The position numbers were made by a program, and so were the translations under genes. The notes beneath the pieces were generated by a model. It was not told where the DNA came from, searched no databases, and saw only the letters and a program-made list of their open reading frames with translations. A stretch of 44,979 bases of DNA from Dissophora ornata (lineage: Eukaryota; Mortierellomycota; Mortierellomycetes; Mortierellales; Mortierellaceae): NCBI GenBank assembly GCA_025201705.1, contig MU616762.1:1-44979 (forward strand), read 5' to 3'. Shown piece by piece: positions 33,801 to 42,618 of the stretch. How positions within the stretch are numbered: position 1 is the first letter of the stretch; every line of letters begins with the position of its first letter.

Positions 33801-34785
33801 GACTCCTGGAACAATATACCAGTTGACGTTATTGATGGTCGCATCTGCCTTAGCATTAGGAATGGACGAGCCGGGCGATGTGGGAAAGTCAACAACCCCT
33901 TTCTGTGTTGAGGGGACCAAAGGGAACCCACGAGATGTCATAGCATCCACATTGGAGCACAGCAAGTAATCTGTCAGAGTATGTCGAGAAAATAATAGGG
34001 ATAACAACGTCAGTGAGAGGGAATATCAAGCAATGAGATGAAAGAAGGCATCATCTGTAGGATGTGAATATGGTAGCAACTAACGCGGTGTTTGTGTGGG
34101 GTTGATCGGCCGCTGCAGTTAGCCGCATGGTGTAGTCCCCCATCTGGATGTAGGGACACAACAGTTCCCGCGGCGCGCATGCACTGGGCCAACATTGCAT
34201 CGATGGGGTTGATTTAACGTACCTGAAGGGGTGCCAAGGTTGTTGATCAAACCGGTGATGACAACGCCCATTGCACCTGCGATCACGACCATCAGGATCG
34301 GACACAAACCGATACAGCAGACGTTAACAAACACCTGACGGCGTTGGTACGACAGCGTTTTTCTTCCCTATAATTTTGATCAATGTTTACTAACTCATTT
34401 CGCAACGCAATGACCAGCAACGTAAAAACGGCCACAGATTTTTTTTTTTTTTTTTACCAGAGCTCGGAACTGGAACGACTTTCGCCCTGTCTTGGGCGAG
34501 TGCTCCAAGTCCTGGTTTGTGGCATTGAGGGCAGCAACGTGACTACTACTGTTGCTGACTGTGGTAGACGAAAAGGTGAAATTAAAGAACATTAGCGACT
34601 GTTCCTGGATAATGTGGTCCTCGTTCATTTCTTTATCTCCATCCCCCGCACCGGCCACGTCTTCTCCAATTGCTAGGACAGACAGGGTGCTGAAAGAGGT
34701 AGAACTGCTGTGCTGGCTCTGTTGAGGTACCTTCATCCCGGACTATCTCCGAGAGCTGGATGTCGTTCTTGGTGACATCCGCCAT
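30865..34785 (-). CDS. Half-size ABCA-subfamily ABC transporter
   Basis: On the minus strand the exons are 34785-34731, 34672-34458, 34367-34223, 33970-33041, 32970-32747, 32654-31632 and 31542-30865 (1,089 aa), in phase. There is one transmembrane domain followed by one nucleotide-binding domain. A first membrane segment at about 97-122 (CCIGLCPILMVVIAGAMG) follows a cytosolic QFRALGRKTLSYQRRQ. A large lumenal/extracellular loop of about 330 residues comes next. A block of membrane helices runs about 490-720. NBD motifs are Walker A GPNGAGKTS (about 809), signature LSGGEKRR (about 907), Walker B IVFLDEPTTGLD (about 927) and H-loop TTHSMEEAE (about 962). All look intact. Relatives move lipids, but substrate cannot be inferred. 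The last exon ends in QTSLEEVFLRI, the typical ABCA tail helix. Full-length animal ABCAs are twice this size. Confidence 0.92.
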
Positions 34786-35862
34786 GGCTGGACCAAGCAA
34801 ACAGGGTGATCAAGTGTAGTTGGAGTCTTCAAAAATAGAAGCGTATGTGTGAGAGTAATGTGAGGAAGGGATGGGGATGAGAATGAGGGATGAACGGGAG
34901 AGAGGGAGAGGGATGGGGATGCGGCGGTGGGGTAGGGGAGGTGTGTGAGTGGAATGAGATTGGCGAGGGAGCAATGAAGGAAAGCGCAATGAGCAGTTAA
35001 GCTTGCGCCTGGAAAGTCTTCTCGTTGTTCTGCAAATAACTTGTTTGTCAGTTTAAGTTGAAGCGACAATCGCCGGATAATTTTTTGTTTCGACTGTTCT
35101 TGGCTGCGCGTTCGATCGGTGCCACGCATGCAAGAAAGATTTAAGCCAAACCCAAAACAAAGCCCAGAGCACATTACTCCACGCAAAACCATGGCGCCTC
35201 CACGATTGAAAGAAATGACCTGCCAACACGACGGCTGTTCGTCGGCCCGTATGTAGTGCTGTAGGGCCCCATATTCGCGCGTCGTTTCTCAGCGACACCA
35301 GAAGGATGCACTGTCAGAGTCGGATGTGAATTTGTATTGTACGCGCGTCTGCAAAAGATCGATAGACGAAGGGCCGTTCACTTTTCATCACGCCGCAAAA
35401 TAATGCCAAGCTGCGCCCTGTGGTAAACAAACAGACCACCGCAACAGCCCATCAACACCATCACAATTGTCCTTTCTTAATCTTATTTCTGCCCTCGACA
35501 ACCTCTAGCTTGCACTCAATTTTGTGACTCCAACCAAATCTCCCTAGAGCTCTGCATATGCAACGAGGCTTGATGCGATTCTCATGCCAAGTGACTTGCA
35601 AGCGGCTACGCTGGTGCAGCGCCTGGCTCCGCAGCCTTCAGCCATGCCATGCATGTCACATCCGTTATTTTTAGAAGAATAAACAGTCTTTGAGTCTTGG
35701 CATAGGGATTACAGGGACGCGTCTTTTCCTAGCATAGATATCCTTGGCCATGCTCTACGCGTAACTTAGTTTATTTCATAGCGAGCGCCCCTCCTTTCTT
35801 AAGTATTATCGTATCAAATTTACAAGGGGCTTCATCGGCACAGAACAAAGACATATCGCGGC
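34786..35862. promoter_or_regulatory. Intergenic: ABC transporter promoter and aldo/keto reductase 3' flank
   Basis: About 1.08 kb. A purine-rich stretch at about 34850-34975 (pyrimidine-rich on the ABC coding strand) looks like a CT-rich fungal leader. Open frames here are short and unconserved. No RNA or mobile element is recognised. Confidence 0.4.
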
Positions 35863-37285
35863 TTATCCATGCTGCCAGAAGAGGCCAGTACTGCCGACCT
35901 TGCCCATACTGTCTAACTCAGCGATCTCCTGGTCCGAAAGCCTCCAGCCAAGAGCCTTGGCATTTTGGCGTGCCTGTTCAGGGTTTCGTGCACCTCCCAA
36001 TGGAATAGTGCCCTTGCAGATGGTGTAGTTAAGCGCCACTAAAAATATATACAGTATACATGTATATATGTATTTATATGAAAGGAGAAACAGTTAGAGT
36101 CAACATGTCCTCATACACAGCAAGGTCTTGATGTGCATCAGCTCCATATTACGCTTACCAGCTGACATGGGCACGTCGTGCTCCTTGGCAATTCTCTCCA
36201 TAACAGCCAACAGAGGTGCCAATTCCTTCATGGGATAGTTTGAGAACTTTCGTCCAGATGGAGGGGGGTTCTCGGCAGAGTACTTTCCAGTAAGGCGACC
36301 CATGGCAAGAGGAGAGTAGGCCAGGACGGCAACTCCGAGTTCGTGGCACTTCGCGATCAGGCCTGATGTCTCTGGAAGGCGTCTCAGCAGCGAGAACTCT
36401 ACCTGGTTTGAGGCGAGCTGGATGCCGTGCTTGGCCAACGCGGTGTGCATACGGACGAGTTCGTCGATCGAATAGTTCGACACGCCGACTGTCTTCACTA
36501 GTCCAAGCTTAACTGATTCGGCAAGGGCATCCGCTATTGCATCAATAAGAGCCATAAGTGGCGATGAGTATTTACTTTGTTTGAAAGTAATGCCTTTTAA
36601 GCCGATGATGCAGATTTCGTCTGCATATTCTTACCGAGGACCTCGATGCTTCTGAGCGAGACCGGACCGTGGATCTGAAATAAGTCAACGACATCGACAC
36701 CAAGTCGCTCCATGGAGCCTTTGAGGGCGTTCAAGAGTGAGGAAGGAAATCTAAAAAAATCTAGGGCAATTAGTTGTCAGATCCTCTCGTGAATGATATC
36801 CGTCCTACATATGATTTCTTATTACCTCACTCTCCAAGGAAACGGTATGAATTTCGTGGCAATAACTGGCAAAGTCTTGCCCTCTCCCGCAGATTTTTTC
36901 AGTAAACGCCCAATGATCTTCTCAGACTCGCCTTTACCATACATCTCAGCCGTGTCGAAAAAGTTGATGCCCGAGGACTCGTCCTGCAAGGCGTCCCAGG
37001 TCGCCGCAATATCTTCAAACATTTCAGGCTTGTATCCCCATGCGGAGTCCTATCATACAAAAAGAAGTTAATTTCTGAACACAGTTGTGGAAAGAATCGC
37101 CCATTCTGACTTGGACCAGCATCAGTCGCGCTGCTTACACCCCAAGCCCAGGTGCCAATGGCCATGGGAGAAACGGAGAGGGACCCTCCGAGGATCAGTC
37201 TAGTCTCCGGAGTGGGGACACCTTGGACATAAATGGGGCCGGCCGCCCGGGAATTACCGATGGTGGAGCTGTCTGTGGTCGTCAT
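35863..37285 (-). CDS. Aldo/keto reductase family protein
   Basis: On the minus strand the exons are 37285-37139, 37049-36826, 36750-36635, 36533-36159 and 36038-35863 (345 aa from MTTTDSS). A longer start at ATG 37492 would add 69 residues. The AKR tetrad is complete: Asp81 and Tyr86 in FFDTAEMYG, Lys115 in IATKF and His151 in LFQIHGP. NADPH-site features SNQVEFSLL, LAYSPLAMG and GGARNPEQA are present, as is GLVKTVGVSNY. The overall pattern resembles the branch including plant plastid-type reductases. Substrate is unknown. The upstream extension (MSKSAPFTFLSSFLSSF) is Ser/Arg-rich without acids, like an organellar presequence. However, it is encoded by a CT-rich repeat that could equally be a 5' leader. 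I report the shorter start because the AKR fold begins just after it. Confidence 0.88.
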
Positions 37286-38224
37286 GGAGGAACGTGTCTG
37301 GCTTATTAATGAGTGTAACGATCGATTCCGATATGCAGGTGCAGGGTAGAGATGAAATGCAAGAGAGCGTCGGAGTAGCTTATTGCAAGGAAACTTGGCG
37401 GTGTGTTTGAATAAGGAGCGAGGAAAAGAAGAAGGAGAATGGAATGAGGAGAGGAATGAGGAGAGGAATGTGAATGGAGCGCTTTTGGACATTTCGCAAG
37501 AAGGAGCGTAGAGGGGGAAAAGTGCACAGAAATCCAGTCTATCAATAACGTCAAAATGTGTTGCTCTCGCACGCAAAATAGGGTCAATCGCGCTCTCGCG
37601 GATGGACACGCACTCCGATCGGTCATCCACAGTCTTGGCAAAAGGTTGACCGACCGCCTCTTTGAATATATGACGGGACGGAGTTGTGTTCGGTTGGGGG
37701 CTGGGCGTAATCGAAACTCGTTCCACGACGCGTCCTTGAACTCAAAATCTGATCGAACATTGCACCCAATGCAACAGGAAGGAAACAGAGCGCCTGTACC
37801 AAGCACCAGCTTGTAGCACCAACCCTGTTGGCACCTTTCCTGGCACATTCAATCACCCATTCATCTAGCCACGAATATTGATAAAGTGGGGCCCTCAGCA
37901 TGCCCTCTGTTTCACATCATGATCATTCACATGCAGTTGCTCTGAACAGCTTTCATCTGTCACTATCGACGAAGTCCGATCAACATGAGTCTCGATACAA
38001 TCGCGGTGTCGACAGTTTACTATGGCCAGCTACAGGATATTCAATCCCTGTATTCTAGTATCAACATCTTCATTCAAATGAAGCGAAATGTGCAATCACG
38101 TGATTTACCCTACTTCTCAGGAGATTGTTTTGGGTTCTTTCACCTTGATGAAGCATGAATTCCAATCGTCTGTCTCCTTCGTTCCCTCCCTCCGGCACAA
38201 AAAGAATTAAACCAGCAGAAAAAG
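37286..38224. promoter_or_regulatory. Divergent promoter region between the aldo/keto reductase (-) and Arp9-like gene (+)
   Basis: About 940 bp, of which 37286-37492 may be coding if the longer reductase start is used. Tandem GAATGAGGAGAG units lie at about 37441-37470. No other gene is seen. Confidence 0.4.
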
Positions 38225-40224
38225 ATGGCGCTCAGGGACGAGAACTTTGTTGTCCTTCATTCCGGATCATGGAACATCAAGGCAGGCATCAATGTCACCG
38301 ACACAAACAAGCCGCCAACTGTGGTATGATCATCCTCCCTCCTCGCACATGCTACACGCGCGTTTGTGAAAGACAGGGAGGTCCAGCGGTGTGCAACTTT
38401 ACCAGGAGTCAACAGGGATAAAAAATACTCAATTCATTCGGAGTTTTGCTTTTTTCCCCTGTAGACGATACGTTCGTTGGTGGGCTCAAGGACTGTGGTG
38501 CCAGAGCCTTCTGAAGTGACCGATGCTGATTCCGCCACCAACGCCTCGTCTGTTGTTGAGGCGACAACAACGACAACAACAGAGAGTGACAGCACTGCCG
38601 AAAACGCGGAGAGCTCGGAGATCAAGGTTGAGAAGGCGGAGCAGGAGAGTGATAGTGAGGCAGCCACAGAAACCCAGGAACAGTCAAAGGAACAGGATAG
38701 TAGTAAACCCCAAACTACTTATTACTGTGGAAGCGCCTTGACCGAAGCTATACAGCAATATCCAGAGTCTGAGCTCACAGTCTCAACACCGATCCAGGAA
38801 GGAATTATTAAAGACTGGGCTGCCATGGAAGCTCTCTGGTAACTTCGTGAACGCGTGAATCGCGATCTCCATCAACAACATGGGATAATACCACTACATT
38901 TTGCGTGACGAGAGACATCAATTGACCTCGATTCCTTGTGCCTGTACGCGTGATAGGCGCCACGTACTGTTCAAGGAACTCGGAGTCAAGCGCTCCAGGA
39001 ATGCATCGCCAGTACTGATGGTGGTCCCGACAGACTGGACCAAGGAAGAGCATGAGCGGATCACACAGATCTTTTTTGAAAACTTCAACGTGCCTGGACT
39101 TTACCTCGCGGAGGAGCCATTGATGACGATCTATGGTTGCGGGACTGTCTCGGGTCTCGTCATCGACATTGGACACAGCAGCACAGGTAAGGATTTTCTG
39201 AGCAAACACGGCACAGGGATAGAGAATATAAAACGCGCTCTAATACGCCAGTGTCTTTTGTGTCTTCCATGTTAGAAATCACGCCGATCATCGAAACACA
39301 GATTCAACGCCATGCTATTGTCACTATCCCGGTAGCGGGAGCAGATTTTGACGCGCACTTTTTGCGGCTTCTTCAGGCTGATGCTCAGTTGGTGCGCGAG
39401 TATGGAGAACCGCTGGATCTGGAATTTGCAAGATTTTTGAAAGAATCGAGTGTCTGTCAGGTTCTGGGCAGGGACGAAAAGGAGAACAAGAATAGGGCCC
39501 AGACTGAATACAATGGAAAGAAGGTGAGGCACCTAAACTTGCTAATGGGAAAATGTGCTTGTCACAAGACGGTTATTCTGATGCTTTCAATTGACAATCC
39601 GATAGTTTTCTGTTGGGCCAGCACGTTTCAAAGCGTTTGATCCGTTATTCAACCCTGACTTGGTTGGGAAGCGAGTGCTGAACATTGTGGAGGCAATCCA
39701 CGCCGCACAGCTTGGATGTAAGGGAGAGAAGCGCCAGCCATTATGGGAGGCAATGGTTGTCACAGGAGGCTCTTGCCAGGTCAAAGGTGCGCACATTTTA
39801 TATCTCGTATGACAAGTGGTCTACTGCGGCTTAATCTAGAATGACGCGTTTGATCATTAATGTATCCGCTGTGGACGTTTAATAGGTCTTCAAGCGCGTC
39901 TTCAGGCTGAGATCGAATATTCGTTGACCGTGTCTGAGAACTTTGGCGAGTACCAAAGTCGTGAAGTCAAGTTCCTGAAGATTCCAGATTACTTCCCTGC
40001 ACTCAAGGACTCAATTGTTCATGCTGGATTCCTTGGATCTGAGATCGTTGCCAAGGTAACAGAGCATCCCTCTGAAACTTATTGTTGGAAGTGCCGTATT
40101 GTCCATGCAGAAATCTAACTTTATATTTCTTTTACAGCTGATCTTCCCTGACCCTCGCAACTACATCAACAAGGTCGACTACAATGAAAGCGGTCCTAGC
40201 GTGGTTCACACGAAAACCTTTTAA
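38225..40224 (+). CDS. ARP9: Actin-related protein, probably Arp9 of SWI/SNF-RSC
   Basis: The exons are 38225-38323, 38465-38838, 38957-39186, 39276-39523, 39606-39786, 39886-40055 and 40138-40224 (462 aa), in phase. The start MALRDENFVVLHSGSWNIKAG corresponds to the first actin beta-hairpin but lacks the usual DxGS phosphate loop, as in nucleotide-poor Arps. Actin-fold blocks are EGIIKDWAAMEALW, LMVVPTDW, GLYLAEEPL, SGLVIDIGHSSTEITPI, PARFKAFDPLFNP and VVTGGSCQVKGLQARL. The tail DYNESGPSVVHTKTF is typical of fungal Arp9. An acidic Thr/Glu/Ser insertion of about 68 residues (about 48-115, with T6) interrupts the first subdomain. Arp9 pairs with Arp7 or actin on the HSA domain of remodeller ATPases. 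Arp family is certain; the Arp9 subtype is likely. An AATAAA at 40252-40257 follows the stop. Confidence 0.85.
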
Positions 40225-40251
40225 ATGTACTGGGCCTTAGAGCAGTAGTGC

Positions 40252-40257
40252 AATAAA
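40252..40257 (+). terminator. Polyadenylation signal AATAAA of the Arp9-like gene
   Basis: AATAAA lies 28 bp after the stop at 40224. Confidence 0.55.
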
Positions 40258-40303
40258 AACTAACAATTCAGATTATTACTACTGGACGTGAACTGGGTCT
40301 GTT

Positions 40304-40603
40304 TCAATCAAGATACGAGATGTCCTTACAGCTTGGGTTCTGAGGAGTCGTCTTCCTGAATCCGATGACCTTTTTCGGCTGAAAACGTAGAATTACAATA
40401 TGCATCTCGTACGCACAGAAAATCGCTAGATTCTCTTCATAGAGCTGCCTCATCTCCAAGCTGAAAAACTTCAAGTATGCGCTCGCGCTGTTCTTTGCGA
40501 GCGCTGTCTTCTTGTTCTTGCTGGACTCTGTCACTGCGTCGCGCTCGGCGGACTCTGCGGAACTGACAGTCTTAGTAGATCCGCTAGGTTCAACGGATGC
40601 CAT
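40304..40603 (-). CDS. Small hypothetical protein (about 80-100 aa)
   Basis: The minus-strand ORF starts MASVEPSGSTK (ATG 40603) and, read straight, ends ISYLD at 40304 (99 aa). A possible 38-nt intron (GTGCGT to TTTTCAG) would instead give an acidic tail ending SSEPKL, with its stop at 40326-40328. That ending looks more natural, but the intron would be very short. The N-terminal third is Ser/Glu/Lys-rich and disordered. A helix SAYLKFFSLEMRQLYEENLAIF follows. An in-frame ATG further upstream (40636) is preceded by no better context. The sequence TTTCGTACAG just before ATG 40603 could be an acceptor for an upstream non-coding exon. I recognise no family. It lies between two confident genes and shares its strand with the CDCA7-like gene. 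Confidence 0.4.
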   Translation of the reverse strand: MASVEPSGSTKTVSSAESAERDAVTESSKNKKTALAKNSASAYLKFFSLEMRQLYEENLAIFCAYEMHIVILRFQPKKVIGFRKTTPQNPSCKDISYLD

Positions 40604-40822
40604 GCTGTACGAAAGGAAGCAAGTGGCAAGTCTCATTGGGGTGGCGCCATTTTTTTTTCATGGGCGTGTGCCAATTATGCATATGCACACCAATGGTCAA
40701 ATAGGCAAAAGTGTATATATTGGCGTGTATATTCGTGCGAATTGTAACAAACATCCGCAGATGACTATGCATGGCAGGCCTGGAAGAAAGCAAGAGGAAT
40801 GTTGACTGAAATCAGGGGGTTC

Positions 40823-42125
40823 TCATACTGAGAGTGGATCGTTGTCCTCTCCGTTCTGCTCATATATTCCTGCACGCCTTTCCTGCTGTTGCGCGAGTAG
40901 AACGTACCCTGGACCCAGTATACGCTTCGTTTTCCCCTTAATGTGCTCTGATAACTCAACATCCCCATGCTCAAAACTGCCTCAATTGCGGCCATTGCGA
41001 CCTCCAACGCGAACAACCTTATCTGACTCGCTTGACGCATCCTTCTTAAGGTAATGGGGCACGCCTCTGTAGTCATTTCTTCGAGCGATGTGGATGAGAA
41101 TCCCTATAGGATGTAGACCCTTTTTCTTGCGGCAATACGAGCAGTTGCCTATTGAGGCGTTCGCAAAGATGTGTCAAGGGTCAGACTGACAAAGATTTCA
41201 TAAAAAAAGGGTATAACTTGCAACCACCACGACAATAAGGGCATCTCCAGTCAAGCGCCTTGGATTCTTCCTCTGTTTCCCCATATCGTTTCAGGAGACA
41301 GCTGAGATCAAACATGTTGTTACAAGTGGGGCAGTGCGCCTAATACAACCAACGCACGGGATATTACTGAAAGAAGTCCCCCTCGCAACGTTTTGCTTCG
41401 CGTGGCTTCTCGTGTTGTACCTTGGGGTCCATTGTTTTTTATCGACATTAATGGCAACACGTCCCTGGATGGAATCGTAAACGCGTTCGTTCGCCACACG
41501 CCGGACATTACTCTTCTTACTCGGGCGATGGTTTCGGTATTCTCCGTCTGAAGAAGAGTCCCATGTAATCCGCTACCAACCCATTATCGCAATGATCAAT
41601 AACAACGGTTCAACTTAAGTAGAGTGAACGATATCGACAGTACTGAACGCAGTGGTTCATCTCTTCGCGGTTTACCTTAATAGCCCGCGAAGTACGTCGT
41701 ATTGCAAAGCGCGCCGACCGTCGCGGTAGCTCAATCACGGCGAGAATGTAACGTGTGGGAGGTTTCTTATCTTCGAGGTTCCTTGCACGCTCTTCCTCTT
41801 CCTTTGCCAGAAGATTGTCCACTTCTCTCGCCGTATACAACTGTTTCTGGCCAAGGCTGGACCGCGTGAGGCGCGAAGAAGAAGCTTCAGAAATACTCGG
41901 ACTTACAATGCTACCGTCCTGGCTGGGGCGAGTGTTTTTAGCCGGCTTCCATTCCAAAGATAAAACAAGATTGAAATATTAGGGCGTATGTCTGTGAAGG
42001 TTTATAGGCTCCACTCGCAAAACCTCGGGAATGAACTTTCATACGTTTGAGCCAAAGAGCGATTCAAGCATGGCATCATTCTCTCTGATCCGATTCTCGC
42101 GCTCGATTTCATACTCCGTCCTCAT
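40823..42125 (-). pseudogene. CDCA7: CDCA7-like zf-4CXXC_R1 zinc-finger gene, disrupted as read
   Basis: On the minus strand the exons are 42125-42045, 41945-41676, 41572-41421, 41339-41222 and 41148-40823. The N-terminus RTEYEIERENRIREND resembles fungal CDCA7-type proteins. The zinc finger includes VYDSIQG, a degenerate CHxCRxKTMDPK, HCPTCNNMFDLSCLLKRYGE, WRCPYCRGGCNCSYC (split by a GC-AG intron) and HPIGILIHIARR. Three lesions are seen. Exon 3 is 152 nt, one short of frame, with the shift near 41461-41466. TAA codons stand at 41448-41450 and 41439-41441, exactly where the motif has Gln. A TGA at 40982-40984 interrupts the last exon before a further coding-like stretch ending NGEDNDPLSV at 40823, unless a 48-nt intron removes it. 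CDCA7 partners HELLS/Ddm1-type remodellers in DNA methylation and binds hemimethylated DNA. Sequence error is possible. Confidence 0.78.
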
Positions 42126-42618
42126 TATGTCGATTGCGATTTGGAGCACTGTAAGGTCACAAAAGGGATGTCGTTTTTCTGCGAGTCAAGGATGGTATTG
42201 GTTGTTGATTCAAGACGATGAGGGGTTGATGGAGTGTGAGCCCTCTTCATTTTTGCGAGCTGTCTTTTGCTGCTATAGCCAGCAATTGAATGACACGTAG
42301 TGTCCTTTGGACTGCCCTGCCCCGAGAAACACGACGTCCTCGATGAGAGGCATTGTTACTAACGATATCTATTGGCGGATAAGGAGATGTTTGTTAATTG
42401 CGGTTATCCATGTCTGGACCATTTATCCTGATTCAGGCTTTTTTTTTTTTTTTTTTTTTGGGTTTCCCCAAGACTGGTGTCTTCATTCTGGAGAGCGGAA
42501 ATCTGCGCCACCAATTTTGAATTGTCTTTTTTTTTGGAGACTCTCAGTCACGCAAAATAAGTGAAGGGTCCGCCTCACTCTTCTTTTTGTCAAAGCTTTC
42601 ATCGCCACCAAACACATT
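42126..42618. promoter_or_regulatory. Divergent promoter between the CDCA7-like gene (-) and MCMBP (+)
   Basis: About 493 bp with no supported ORF. A 21-nt poly(dT) run lies at 42439-42459 and an 11-nt one at about 42526-42536. Such poly(dA:dT) tracts exclude nucleosomes in fungal promoters. Confidence 0.55.
42439..42459. repeat. Poly(dT)21 tract in the divergent promoter
   Basis: Uninterrupted run of 21 T. Confidence 0.9.

Noticed and set aside
34743..35298. Minus-strand ORFs upstream of the ABC transporter as a separate gene
   Set aside because: They derive from a CT-rich leader and unconserved DNA. Neither has recognisable domains or a clear splice partner.
41436..41453. TAA decoded as glutamine (alternative genetic code)
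   Set aside because: Other genes in the window use TAA as a normal stop (Arp9, EBP2, OGDH, ABC transporter) and keep CAA/CAG for Gln. The same exon also has a 1-nt frameshift, which recoding would not explain.
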